A stretch of 64,000 bases of DNA from Molossus alvarezi (taxonomy: Eukaryota; Chordata; Mammalia; Chiroptera; Molossidae), in contig CM073885.1 of NCBI GenBank assembly GCA_037176705.1, positions 91,822,501 to 91,886,500 on the forward strand, in the 5' to 3' direction. The notes under the pieces were generated by a model that did no database searches, was not told the DNA's origin, and was given only the letters and a program-made list of their open reading frames with translations. The translations under genes and the position numbers were made by a program. How positions within the stretch are numbered: the stretch's first letter is position 1; each line of letters starts with the position of its first letter. This document shows positions 1-11,021 of this stretch, in pieces.

Positions 1-1295
1 TCTGGTGACACTTGAGTTGTATGAGGTAGATTCTCAGTGAGTCATCAGTTAGGGATGAGTGGTGTTGACCAGATAGATACAGGTTAAAACTCGGTCCAGT
101 GCTGAATCTGAGGTCACTCAGCAAATGTTCCAGGGTATACCATGTCTAGCTGCTACCTACTAAGTGCATGCACACCTTTGCAGTAGAGTTGGGTCTCAGG
201 GTCATTAGGTGAGGCCAGCAGAGTTTATTAGGCCCAAACATACCAATATTTGTCCATATGAAGGGAGGCCTCTGCACCCATCTTGCATGCAGAAGAAAAA
301 CGGCCTCCATCCTGAAGCCACACAACTCAGTTTGTCCCAGATTCTGCCAGGAGCCTATCTCAGTAGGGCAGCGTTGCTGAGAGTTGGCAGGATAGGGCTA
401 GTAGATCTTCCATGTTGGGGAGGTGCTGATCAGTCTTGGGGGAAGGTAGGGAGAGTGGACCCCTCCCCAGAGTCACACAACTCATTCTGTCTCAGATTCT
501 GCCCAGACCTTGGCAGGGTGAAGCCACCAGGAGTCAGAAGGGTAGGGCCACCAAGAACCCAGAGAGGGGCTAGGTGATCTTCCATGATGGGTATGCCTGT
601 CAGGTTCTTGGAAAAATGGGGGGAAGGCCCCTGCCTCAAAGCCACACCACTCAGGCACCGACAACCCCCTGCATCTGCCCAGACTTCCACACCTTGGCCC
701 ATGTAGCTGACTCCTCAGCAGGGTGCAAGCTCCACATGATGGGGTAACAGGGAGTCCAGAGGGTGGGGCTATTGCATTCCCCCAGGTTGAATGTTGTATG
801 GAGGGGCATGCTCATTCTCTGCTGTATCCCAGGGTGAGTTGCTATGAATGATGTTTTGTGCATTGTCCCTTTAAGAGGGTGACTATGTCTCTAGCAGACT
901 CCTGTCTCTCCCTGGTGGACATAATCCCTGGTGATTTTCAAAGCCAGATGTTATGTTGGTGCCTCTTCTTGGCTCTGGTGCTCTGGGCTGGGAAACCTGG
1001 CTTGAGGTTGAGACACCATGCTTCTCAGGGGAAAACTTTGCAGCTGAGATATCCCTCCGGAATCTTGGCCGCCCATGTGAGCACAGCCAGCCCATTGCAC
1101 CCCTCCTCCCTTTCTACCAGTCTCCATGTGGCTTCTGCAAATCTTTGACTCTAAGACTCCTCTTCAGCTAGTCTTTCAGTTAGTCATTCAAGTTGATTGC
1201 TCTATATTTTAGTTGTAATTTCAGTCTGGTCCTGGGAGAACGAGTGTAGCTTCTATCTATACTGCTGCTGACTTGAATCTCTCCCTAGAATACTC
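1..1295 (-). mobile_element. 5' UTR of an old L1, head end at right
   Basis: This is a GC-rich, non-coding stretch that reads on the minus strand as the 5' UTR of an old mammalian L1 (L1M type). Its right edge, about 1140-1295, matches the usual start region, including 'TATATTTTAGTTGTAATTT' and the CTGCTGCTGACTTGAATC end. The body contains related blocks about 160-175 bases apart: 'GATCTTCCATG' near 401 and 577, and 'CACACAACTCA' near 322 and 474 with a variant near 643. The L1 body would lie left of the window. Open frames at 209-577 and 858-1148 are by-products of GC content and show no protein family. Family assignment is from memory of consensus sequence. Confidence 0.6.
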
Positions 1296-1939
1296 TTTTG
1301 TTTATGTGATTCCTACCAGAATCAATGACTTTTAAAAAAATAAGTGAGAAAACAATTAGATACTGTCACAAAAGTCAATATAACACAAGGCTACAACCAC
1401 AAAATGTTATTAATATTTTAAGGGAAAAATAAATGAATTTGTCCAGGGTCTTATACTGAGCATTATTTATGCCTGCATTTGTTATGATTATTTTCACGTT
1501 AGAAAGACATATGTAAATTTTGTGCTTCTTGTAACAGTAGGTCATTATTTTGCATAATATTTCATCTAATAATACATGGATGCTGGTAAGGTAAGCTGTG
1601 GGAACAGCAGCAAAGATGGCCTAAAGGAAAGTGTTCACTTAGTGACAGGAGAAGCTGATAGATTTTCAAAATGTTTAGAAGGAATGAAATTCAGAAGGAG
1701 GCTGAGTTGTTTGCCTGAAGCTGAAATTATGCTGACAATTTAGGGTGGGAAAATTTGAGGTGAGACAGATGGGACAATATTAGCATGATTCTTTATAATT
1801 ATGATTTAAATGGTATTATAATGTTACTAGGCAACTGGAGTGCCTTTGTTAGTCTTGTGTATCTGAACAGAATATTCATGTTAATTTTGAGATCAAGGGT
1901 TCTAAATGTACACTTGACCCTTGAATAATCTGAGAGTTA
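1296..1939. other. AT-rich stretch, nothing recognised
   Basis: No gene, RNA or clear repeat is seen here. The sequence is AT-rich with no long open frame. Confidence 0.5.
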
Positions 1940-3350
1940 GGGCCAAATTACATGTGAGGGAATAACAGTACAATTAATGAGTGCCTTCTAATCAGAAATA
2001 AAAGTCTAGAATACATTGAGTGTCATGATCAAATTGTTGAAACTGTCCACCAAGAATTTTATATCCAATTAATCTAGCATACCTGGTCTAAAACTTCTGA
2101 AGGAAGTTATTTAGGTTGAAGGGCAAAAGATACAGATAATAACTCAGATCTATAAGAAGAAATGAAGTACATAAGAAATGATAAATGTCCTGGCCAGTTT
2201 GGCTCAGCAGTTAGAGCGTCGGCCTGTGGTCTAGAGAGACCTGGGTTCGGTTCCCGCTAAGTGCATGTACTTTGGTTGCAGTTTGTCCTCGACCCTGGTT
2301 GGTCGTGCGGGTGGCAGCCACTCGATGTGTCCCTTTCATGTCAGTGTTTCTCTCTGTCTCTCTTCCTCGCTCTCCCTCCCGCTCTGTCTGAATAAAAAAT
2401 GGAAAAATGTCCTCAGGTAAGGATAAAATAAAAAAAGATAAATATTCTTGGTAAATATAAAAGATTAACTTTTTCTTTTTTATCTTAAAACTTTTTAAAG
2501 GCATGTGGTAGCTAAAAGCAAAAATTATAGAAAAATATAAAAATACTGAATTATTGGATTTATTATATATAGATGTAATATATGTGGCAACAATAATACA
2601 AAGGATGAGAATAGGTGTAGAAATACTGCTGCAAGTTTCCAATATTTTAGATTAAATAATTAAACATGAACTCTTAGAGGATTGTGACAAATTAGAGATG
2701 AATTTTATAATCTCTGGCAAACACTACAATGAAATGCAAAGAGACAGAGCTAGAAGCCAAGAGAATAGTTAAAATGGACTGCTAACAATACTTTCAATTA
2801 ACATAAAATAAGAAAAAAGGAAGAAATATAAAGACATAATAACTAGAACAAACATCAAAATGGCAGACCCAAATAATTTTACTTCAAGTAAAATGGGCAA
2901 AACCTCCAGTCATAAAACTGTTTTTCAGAGGGGTAAAAAACAACCACCACATGCTGCTGCATGTTGTCTCAAGGAATAGAATGATACACAAATAGGGTGA
3001 ATATAAGGTAGAAAAATATGCTATGGATATAGGAGGACTAGAAAAGCTGGGATGGCTATATTAATGGCAGAAGAGGCTTGAAAACAAGAAGGGTTACACG
3101 AGACAATGACAGATATGTCCTAGTAATAATCAGGTTAATATTTTAAGGAACTGTAATTATTTATAAATGTACATGCACCATAACAGAGCTTCAAACTACT
3201 CGAAGCAAAAATGGGCAGATAATGGAGAAAAAGACAAATACACAATTATTGTTGATTTTAACACATCTCTCTCAGGTATTGAGAGAACAGTTTGATAACC
3301 AAGAATCAGAAAGATAGCTATTATTTGATTTATTCTATCAAGCACCATAA
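1940..3350 (+). mobile_element. Old L1/HAL1-like fragment, plus strand
   Basis: A-rich plus-strand sequence resembling the ORF1-to-ORF2 part of old L1M or HAL1 elements. Signs are the CACCAAGAATTTTATATCC segment near 2051, the AAACTTCTGAAGGAAGTTATTTAGG segment near 2091, and the 'AATGGCAGA'-type segments near 2850-3080. Reading frames are broken throughout. A VES SINE at 2187-2436 interrupts it. Which old family it belongs to is uncertain. Confidence 0.5.
2187..2436 (+). mobile_element. VES-type SINE, CCTCAGG-tail subtype
   Basis: Complete SINE. The tRNA-like head has an A box (TTGGCTCAGCAGTTAGAGC) and a B-box-like GGTTCGGTTCC. The pyrimidine-rich body ends in CCTCAGGTAAGGATAAAA. A 7-base target duplication GATAAAT flanks it at 2180-2186 and 2437-2443. 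It lies inside the old L1-like fragment, so it is younger than that element. It is close to the copy at 35838. Confidence 0.93.
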
Positions 3351-4100
3351 AGTTTTATAGTTTGAGGTTTTTACATAGGCCTATGATCAATGCGGGGTGA
3401 ATTTTTGGTATTGAATGTGAGACATGAAGAGAAGAGTTTCTATCTTTTTCGTATGCTGGGACCACATGTGAAAAGAAAACCCTTTCTGCATTGAATTGAC
3501 TTTGCATCGTTGTGGAAATTATATATGTGTGGATCTCTTATTGGACTTTTCACTGTGCTTTTTTGCTGTATACATCTATTTTTCCCCCCAAAACCACTCA
3601 CCACCACACTGTCTCATCTCCTTTATGGTATGCATGAAAATCAGGTTGTGCATGTCATCCAAATTGGTTCTTTTTCAGAATTGTTTTGGCTATTCTAGTT
3701 TCTTTGCCTATAGATTTTAGAAATAGCTTGTCAATTTCTAAAAAAAACAACCTTGAAATTTTTATCAAATTTGCATTGTATGTGGGTTTGGGCAGAAATG
3801 ACATTTTAACAAACACTGAGGTTTTTAATAAGAAATATAGTATATATTGCTCCATTAATTTTGGTACTATTTTTTTTATTAGTGTTTTATGACTTTATGT
3901 ATAAAGATCTTGCACATATTTTGTAAGATTTACCTGTGTTATATGGTATTTGGTGTCATTTTAGATTATTTTTATGTTAATTTTTAATTATTCATTGTCA
4001 CTATAAAGAACAAAATTGGTATTTTCATATTGTCCCTGTATTCCACAACCTTAATAAGCTTGTTTTTTAGTTCTAGTTGTTTTTTAAAAAAGATTCTTTG

Positions 4101-4784
4101 AGTTTGATGTAGTCCCATGTATTCATTTTCTCCTTTGTTTCTATTGCTTTAGGTGATGTGTCAGTAAAAATTCTGCTGTGTATGATGTCTGAAATTTTGT
4201 TGCCTACAGTCTCTTCTAGGATTTTTATGGATTCATGAGTCACATTTAAGTCTTTTATCCATTTTGAGTTTATTCTCGTGTAGGGGGTAAGTTGATGGTC
4301 TAGTTTCATTTTTCTGCATGTAGCTGTCCAATTTTCCCAGCACCATTTATTAAAGAGGCTGTCCTTACTCCACTGTATGCTCTTGTCACCTTTGTCAAAT
4401 ATTAATTGAGCATATTGCCTTGGGTCCATTTCTGGGTTCTCTGTTCTGTTCTACTGGTCTATATGCCTGTTCTTGTCATCCTAAGTGAAACAAGCCAAAC
4501 AAAGAAAGACAAGTATCATATGATCTCACTTATTTGTGGAATATAATGAACATAACAGTCTGAGGAATGGGGTAGTCCCAGAGATGTGGAAGTGGGGTAC
4601 AGACTGACAATCCCCAGAAGAGGGGGTGGTGGGGGAGAGATAAACCACAGAACTTATATGCATGTATGCATGAACAGTGGACATGGACAACAAACTGGGG
4701 AAAGGGCAGGGAGGGAGGGGGAGGGGAGAATCAGTGGGGGAAAAAGGAGAAACATCTGTAACAAAAATTAATTAATAAAAAAAA
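4101..4784 (+). mobile_element. Twin-primed (5'-inverted) L1 insertion
   Basis: The right part, about 4478-4784, is a plus-strand L1 3' end: CTAAGTGAAACAAGCC, the GATAAACCACAGAACTTATA segment and GGAGAAACATCTGTAACAAA followed by an A-rich tail. The left part, about 4101-4477, is ORF2 sequence in the opposite direction, still open for most of its length (minus-strand frame 4073-4429, containing [18 protein letters not shown]). A 15-base target duplication, AAAAAAGATTCTTTG, flanks the whole at 4086-4100 and 4780-4794. About 1 kb of ORF2 between the two parts is missing. This is the classic twin-priming outcome. Confidence 0.92.
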
Positions 4785-4985
4785 AGATTCTTTGGGATTT
4801 TCTAGGTAAAAAATCTTGTTTTCTTCTAAGAATAGGGCAGTTTTATTTCTTCCTTTCCAATCCATCTTTTTGTTTGTGTTATTGCGTTGAGTAGGACAAA
4901 CAGTAAGATGTGGACTAGGCAAACATATTGTTGAAGTGCTATCTAATATCCCTAAGTGTTTGACTTACAGAAAAAAAAAATACCA

Positions 4986-5114
4986 CAGGGATGGGCAAAA
5001 GCAGGTTTACAGTTGTTAGTACAAAAAACAGACTTAATAAAGGTATTGCAATGATCATAACCTGTATGTTTTTTTCCATACAAACAACTGTAAACCCGCT
5101 TTTGCCCACCCCTG
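4986..5114. mobile_element. mariner-like MITE with long inverted repeats
   Basis: A 129-base element with near-perfect terminal inverted repeats of about 36 bases. The left end reads CAGGGATGGGCAAAAGCAGG and onward to CAGTTGTTAGTAC. The right end, in reverse complement, reads CAGGGGTGGGCAAAAGCGGG and onward to CAGTTGTTTGTA. The right side is followed by TA (5115-5116); the left flank is CA, read here as a mutated TA. TA targets and this layout fit non-autonomous Tc1/mariner elements, which are known in bats. It has no transposase. Confidence 0.85.
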
Positions 5115-5229
5115 TACGGGGGTTAGATAAGCTTTGTTCTGGCATGACTTACAGTGCTCTTGGCCTGGAGTCCAGCATTAATGGATCGACAATATATATT
5201 AAGTAAAATGTACTAAAACAGAAACATAG

Positions 5230-6186
5230 TTGGTGGTCTAGTTTCATTTTTTTACATGTACCTGCCCAATTTTCTCAACACCATTTATTCAAGAGACTGT
5301 CTTTTCTCCATCGTATCTTCTTGCCTCCTTTGTTAAATATTAATTGAGCATAATGTCTTGGGTTGATTTCTGGGTTCTCTATTCTATTTCACTGATCTAT
5401 ATGCCTGTTCTTATGCTAGTACCAGGCCAATTTACACCATACACAAAAATAAACCCAAAATGGATAAAAGACTTAAATGTAAATCATAAAACCATAAAAA
5501 TCCTAAAAGAAAATAAATATAGGCAGCAAAATATCAGACATCACATGTAGCAGAATTTTCACTGATAAATGGCCAAGGGGAAGAGAAACATAGAAAAAAA
5601 AATAACAAATGGGACTATATCAAACTAAAACGCTTCTGCACAACAAAATGAACAGCAGCAAAAATGAAAAGGGAACCCACTATATGAGAGAGCATAATTG
5701 CCAATGATAACATCAGATAAGAGGTTAATTTCCAAAATATATAGAGTATGCATATAACTCAACGAAAGGAAGACAATCCAATAAAAAAAAAGGGCAGAGG
5801 ACATGAACAGACACTTCTCCAAAGAGAACAGACAAATGATTTAGAGACATATGAAGAATGTTCAATGTCACTAATCAGAGGACGCTCTAACCGCTGAGCT
5901 AAACCGGCCAGGGCACCATAATCTCACTTTTATGTGGAACTTAATGAACAAACTAAATTGTCAAACAAAATATATACAGAGACCTGGACGTAGGGAACAG
6001 ACTGACAAACCTCAGAGGAAGGGGAGGTGGGGGTACAGGAAGAGATAAACCAAAGAACTTACATCCATGTATGTATAACCAATGGACTTGGAAAACAAGG
6101 TGGTAAAGGCAGGGGGGAGTGTCAATGGAGGATAAAAGGAGGGACATTTGTAATATATTCAACATAAATATAAATGTAAACAAAAC
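5230..6186 (+). mobile_element. Second twin-primed L1 insertion
   Basis: The left segment, about 5230-5429, is L1 ORF2 on the minus strand. From about 5431 the same ORF2 continues on the plus strand almost exactly where the inverted part stops: the inverted part ends at GACCACCA and the forward part starts at TTACACCATACAC. It continues through the ORF2 C-terminus to about 5880 and then, after a deletion filled by a SINE fragment (5881-5914), through the L1 3' UTR to an A-rich end near 6186. AAACATAG flanks it at 5222-5229 and 6187-6194. Frames are broken. Confidence 0.88.
5881..5914 (-). mobile_element. 34-base SINE head fragment in an L1 deletion
   Basis: Reverse complement of a VES SINE head (GCCCTGGCCGGTTTAGCTCA and onward to GAGCGTC), covering only the first part of the tRNA-like region including the A box. 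It has no body or tail. It sits exactly between the L1 ORF2 end (AATGTCACTAATCAGAG) and L1 3' UTR sequence (ACCATAATCTCACTT), where roughly 1 kb or less of L1 is missing. Confidence 0.85.
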
Positions 6187-6596
6187 AAACATAGAATACG
6201 GTCATTGGGCAGTTGATGAAAATTCACTAATAATATCGTTTTGGATTGTAGGTTGCTGTATGGAGAGTTTTAAAATATAAATTCAATTTCTTTAATAGAC
6301 GCAGAAATACTTTATTCTTTCTTCAGTGAGTTTTAGGAGTTTGGGTCTTTCAAATAATTTTACTGTTTCATTTAATTAGTTGAATTAATGGGTATTGTCT
6401 TGTGTATAGTTTTCTGCTATTAACCTGTTACGGTATTGCCTGTTTGATTTCTGACCTTTGTAATTTGTATATTTTCTCTCTTTTCTTGGTTCGTCTGTCT
6501 AGAGACTTACCAATTTTACTTAATTATTTTTTTTTCAAGAAACAAGTGCTAGTTGTATTTATTTTTAAAAAATTTTTATTAAATAGCATGATTTTA

Positions 6597-6843
6597 GCCC
6601 TAGCCTATTTGACTCAGCTGTTAGATTGTTGTCTGAGGACTGAACGTTTGATTTCTGGTCAAGGGCATGTACCTGTGTTGCAGATTCTATCCTCGGCCCT
6701 GGTCAGGGTCATGCAGGAGGCAGCCAATCAATGTGTCTCTCTCACATTGATGTTTCTCTCTTTCTCCCTCCCTTTCACTCTATCAAAAAGTCAATGAAAA
6801 AATATCCTCAGGTGAGGATCAACAACAACAAAAAGTAGAGAAG
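6597..6843 (+). mobile_element. VES-type SINE
   Basis: Complete but diverged SINE with the CCTCAGGTGAGGAT tail followed by CAACAACAACAAAAA. A perfect 16-base target duplication, AAATAGCATGATTTTA, lies at 6581-6596 and 6844-6859. It is inserted in the old minus-strand L1. Confidence 0.94.
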
Positions 6844-8161
6844 AAATAGCATGATTTTATTTTCTCTTTTTAAGAAGCCTCTCAAAGAAGCATTAGTGTC
6901 TGTTATATTTTCTATATTTTGTTGCTGATTTCAGGTTCATTGATATCTGCTTTTATTTTTTTCCTCTACTTGCTTTGGATTTAATTTTATTTATTTTTTA
7001 TTCTCAGAAATCTTAAAGTAGAAACTTTAGGGTTCTGATTTAAGATATTTTCTTTCATCTAATATAGGTGTTTAAGGTACATGTTTTTCTCTAAGCACTG
7101 CTTTAACTTCCTGTATCAACTAAATTTTAATGTTATGTTTTCATTTTCATTCAATTCAAAATATTTTATGCTTCCCTGTTATATGCTCTTTACCATCAAT
7201 GACCCATAGGAATTGTATTAGTTTCCAAATATTTGTGGAATTTCCACCTATCTTCTGCTATTGATTTATAATTTTAATCTATTATTGTTAGACTTTTTTG
7301 CCTAAACCAATTCTTTACTTTTCTCAGGGTATGGTTTTCTGGCTCAGACTGTGGTTTATCTGGGCAAGTGTGTCCTATGCATTTGAAAAGAATATATATT
7401 CTGCTGCTATTTAGTGGAGTGTTCTTATATGGCAAATAAGTCAACTTGATTGATAACACTGTTCAGGGCTTTTATGTAGTAACTGAGTTTCCACTACTTG
7501 TTCTATCAATTACGGAGGAGAGAGCGTGGAGTCTCCTGCTGCAGAATTTCTGTTTCTCCTTTCACTTCTATCACTTTTCCCTCGTGGACGGTGAAGTTCT
7601 GTTTTTAGGTCCATACACAATTGGGATTATTACTTCCTCTTGGATATTTGACTTTTCTTATAAATATGACTACTCCATCTTTATTTTTATGTGTTTGCAT
7701 GACACATCTTTACCTGTGCTTTTATGTTAATATGTTATTAATGGGGTTGGATTAAAATCTAACATCCTTTTAATTAGATTTCTATTCGTTTCATCTGATA
7801 CTTGTTTCTTTTTCTGAATTCTTTTGGATTATTTTTATTATTTCATTTTTACTATATTAGTATCTCATTTTTTATCTCTCTCTTTCATTTTCCCAGAGGT
7901 TGCCTTAAAGTTAACAATGTACGTCTTTAATCAGATTCTATCTTCAAAAATCATAAACCACTTCACATGTAGCATAAGGACAAGAGGGGATACTCTACAC
8001 TTCTTCCTCTCCTCCACATGCTATCGTTGTAGGAAGTTGTACCTCAGCTGTAATGCAAAATACACTGCTCCTATTTTGCTTTGGTTAGTAATTTATATTT
8101 TAAAACAATTAAAAACAAAATGTGTTTATATGTAGCTTCATTTATGACATTTTCAGTGTTC

Positions 8162-8187
8162 TTTTTTTTTATTATCCTCACTCAAGG

Positions 8188-8227
<40 letters not shown>

Positions 8228-8417
8228 GTCCATATATGTATATATATTGATTCTAGAAAGAGAGGAAAGGAGAGAAACATCAATCAGTTGCCTCCTGTAC
8301 ATGCCCCGACTTGGGCTCTAACCTGGAACCTAGGTATGTGCCCTGACTGGGAACTGAACCCAAAAACTGTTGGTATTTGGGACGACAGTCCAACCAACTG
8401 AGCCACCCAGTGAGGGC
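8162..8417 (-). mobile_element. VES-type SINE with expanded CA repeat
   Basis: Minus-strand SINE. Its tail motif (ATCCTCACTCAAGGAT) is at 8173-8189 and its head (GCCCTCACTGGGTGGCTCAG in sense) is at about 8398-8417. Between tail and body, a (CA)n run at 8190-8225 and a short TATATG stretch have expanded. Confidence 0.88.
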
Positions 8418-8420
8418 TTT

Positions 8421-8549
8421 TTATTTAAAATGCCTTTATTTGATTGATTGATTTGAGAGAAAGAGAGAGAGGGAAAGAGAAGGAATGAGAATCTGTAGTC
8501 TTGGTGTATCAGAAGGTCACTCTAACCCACTGAGCTACATGGCCTGGGC
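8421..8549 (-). mobile_element. Shortened, diverged VES-type SINE
   Basis: Minus-strand copy that keeps the head (GCCCAGGCCATGTAGCTCAG in sense) and a GA-rich remnant of the body. It lacks much of the middle. It lies directly beside the previous SINE. Confidence 0.75.
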
Positions 8550-8913
8550 TCTTCATCTCTTTATCTCTTGATGTAGATCCAAGGTTCTCTCTGGTATCAT
8601 ATTTCTTCTGCCTGAAACATTTCATTTAACCTTTGTTATGATATAAATTAGCTGGCAATACATTGTCTAAGTTTTTCTTTCTCTGATAAAGTATTTATGT
8701 TTTATTTTGAAATGTATGTTCAGAACAGAATATTTAGTTAACAGCCTTTGTTTTCCCTTCAGCACTTTCAAGATGTCACTATGTTGTTTTCTGGCTTGCA
8801 TCGTTTATAATGGAAAGTTTGTAATTCTCATCTTTGCTTCTCTTTATGTTACATGCCTTTTATCTTTGACTTTTTAAAGATATTCCTTTCTTCCCTTTTA
8901 AGTAGTTTGATTA

Positions 8914-8942
8914 TGATGTGTGTGTGTGTATGTGTGTGTGTT
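8914..8942. repeat. (TG)n microsatellite
   Basis: Run of TG repeats broken by one A, within the old L1. Confidence 0.9.
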
Positions 8943-9089
8943 ATATGTATCCTGCCTAATGTATATGGAGATTATTGGATTTGTTTTGAAAAGTCATCAA
9001 TCATTAAATCTTCAAATATACATTTTTTATAATGATGCAGAAAGGCTCAAAGGGAGGCCAAGGAAGCCTCAACCCAGTGAGTGTGGATG

Positions 9090-9450
9090 AACATATGTAT
9101 CTTGTTTCTGTTCAGTATATTTATATCTATGCAATATAATGCTGAATCATAAGCTATGCATATCATTAGCTTCAGGCCAACCTGCTTAATGATTTTTGAT
9201 CACTACACTGACATACATTTCCACTAGGAATGTGAGCTAGTTTCTCCAACTCCTTTCCAGCATGAAGAATTTGCTCTCCTGTTCATGTAGGCGTTCTGAA
9301 GAGTTTTAAACTGTTTTCATTTTTATTTCCCTTATGACTGATGATGTTGGCCACCTTTTCACAGGTTGGCCATTTGGTTTGTCTCTTTTTTAATTGCCTG
9401 GCCCGGTCCTTTATTCATATTTTCACAACTCGCATTTTGCTCATATTTCT
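9090..9450 (-). mobile_element. Old L1 fragment, minus strand
   Basis: Degraded L1 ORF2 3' sequence. Landmarks in the plus direction are 'TTTCCACTAGGAATGTGAG' and 'CTTATGACTGATGATGTTGG', which match the usual reverse complement of the ORF2 C-terminal region and what follows. No frame survives. Confidence 0.6.
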
Positions 9451-10792
9451 GATTGGGACAGAATATGGAGATTGGATATAGGGAATTGATTTAAAGTTTT
9501 TCAATGTAGTGGAGGTGGGGTGCATTTTCAATAAACATAAGTTGTAGGATTACAGATGATTTTAATTCCTAACTTTATCCTTTCTGTTTTTCCTAAAGGT
9601 TTGACAACAAATATATATACACATCCACATAGATGTATACTTAAAACTTTAATCAGTAAAAAGATTTGAAAATGAGAAATTAAGTCTTCTCGTGACTTAA
9701 ACTTTGTTTGCAGATATGTGTTATGTTCATATAATTTTGATCTATGAATTGAACCGGTCAGCAAAATGGTAAAATTGGGCCAGAGATTTAGAACTTTTAA
9801 AATGGCAAGAGGAAGAACTGTGTATTAGTACTCTTTCTATAGTGTTGATGTCATATGAATAAGTAAATGAATGGGTGGATACATGACCCAGAAACCCCCT
9901 TTCATGATTAATGAATAATCTCTATACTAACTATTCAGAAGTGCTATTACATTTTTTATTTTTGATGTACTGCTAAATCATTAGCCTCAAACCTGGCTTA
10001 ATTGTAAAGGCTAACACATGTATGTGTTATATAATTTCTAAGGGAATTATCTAAAATGATAATTGTCTTCTTGGAAATAAATGGTAGTTCTAGTGACTTT
10101 TTCCAAATGTTATATTAAGCTGTGTAACATTTTAATAGACAAGAGCTTGATTTATGACTTCTGATAGCTTATTACTTTTATGATCTTTGTGGATCTCACA
10201 ATTTCCCTATGAAAGGTGCATTTTTCCCTTGTTTGAAATAGAATTTACTAGAATTTGTATTAGATGTTATGTAGAGCTTAAAAACTATAAATTTTGGATG
10301 TCATTTTACAAAATGTAAAACTCCTTTACAACATTATTAAGGACAGTATCATACCTTTATGTAGAATATAATATGAATATTATATAATTTGTAAGCAAAT
10401 AGTTGATATATAATAGGCAATATGTTTACTATAATGTTCTTCCCAAAGTCAATTAAAAACACTCAGTTTTTATAGTAGAGTATGAAGGGTCATGAGGAAA
10501 GTGGTTGGGTTTATTGCTTATAAGTTATCTAAATGGAACACATATATATCATCCAACTAAAATAATTTCATATGATTTTAGTCACTGTTAGCACAGCTTA
10601 AAATATAATTCACTAAATAATATGTCTGTAAACCCTCTAATTGTAGACATTGTCGTCCTATGCAAAATGTAAAGCTGACAGTAATTAATGGTCTTCAAAA
10701 GTATAGTAGCCTTTTCAAATTGTTTGGAATTGATTTGTTTTGAGTAAATAAAAATTAGTCTGTTAAATGAAGCTTATAAAGAAGGATTACAG
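9451..10792. other. AT-rich unique stretch
   Basis: No gene or clear repeat is recognised. It is AT-rich with short open frames only. Confidence 0.5.
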
Positions 10793-11012
10793 TCCGGCTG
10801 GTGTGGCTCAGTGGATTGAGCATCATCCCATGGACTGAGAGGTCCTGGTTCCATTCCCTGTCAGGGCACGTGTCTGGGTTGTGGGCTTGATCCCCAGTAG
10901 GGGGCGTCTAGGAGGCAGCTGATTGATGTTTCTCTCTCACATGGGTGTTTCTATCTCTCTCTCTCTCTCTCTCCAAAATATCAATAAAAACATTAAAAAA
11001 ATAAATAAAAAG
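10793..11012 (+). mobile_element. VES-type SINE carrying a CTCF-like motif
   Basis: Complete SINE with the head GGCTGGTGTGGCTCAGTGG, a (TC)n body and a tail ATCAATAAAAACATTAAA. AGGATTACA flanks it at about 10783-10791 and 11013-11021. The middle contains CCAGTAGGGGGCGT (10894-10907), which resembles the CTCF core. Confidence 0.94.
10894..10907 (+). promoter_or_regulatory. CTCF-core-like motif inside SINE
   Basis: CCAGTAGGGGGCGT matches the known CTCF core CCASYAGRKGGCRS at 13 of 14 positions; only the last base differs. The motif is part of the SINE body rather than unique sequence. Two other copies carry the variant CCAGTGGGGGGCAT (15406-15419 plus; 63660-63673 minus). Binding is an inference. 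Confidence 0.45.
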
Positions 11013-11021
11013 AGGATTACA

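Larger units (their letters stand above)
3350..9030 (-). mobile_element. Old L1M element, minus strand, much interrupted
   Basis: Read on the minus strand this follows the order of an old L1 from the ORF2 C-terminal half (3350-4090 and 4795-4925), through the reverse-transcriptase and endonuclease parts (6190-7770), to ORF1-type sequence (7780-9030). Recognisable landmarks are 'TTTTGGCTATTCTAGTTTCTT' near 3684, 'GATTCTTTGGGATTTTCTA' near 4786 and 'TCTGGCTTGCATCG' near 8791. Frames are broken everywhere. Later insertions split it: twin-primed L1s at 4101-4784 and 5230-6186, a MITE at 4986-5114, and SINEs at 6597-6843, 8162-8417 and 8421-8549. Confidence 0.7.

Noticed and set aside
209..577. 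122-codon frame
   Set aside because: Lies in the tandemly repeated 5' UTR of an old L1; no protein family signal.
2191..2260. tRNA-like gene
   Set aside because: A and B boxes belong to a SINE head; there is no full cloverleaf, and the same head recurs over 20 times.
2211..2642. 143-codon minus-strand frame
   Set aside because: Runs antisense through a SINE and old L1 sequence.
8190..8225. Regulatory CA repeat
   Set aside because: Simple expansion in a SINE tail; nothing ties it to a gene.
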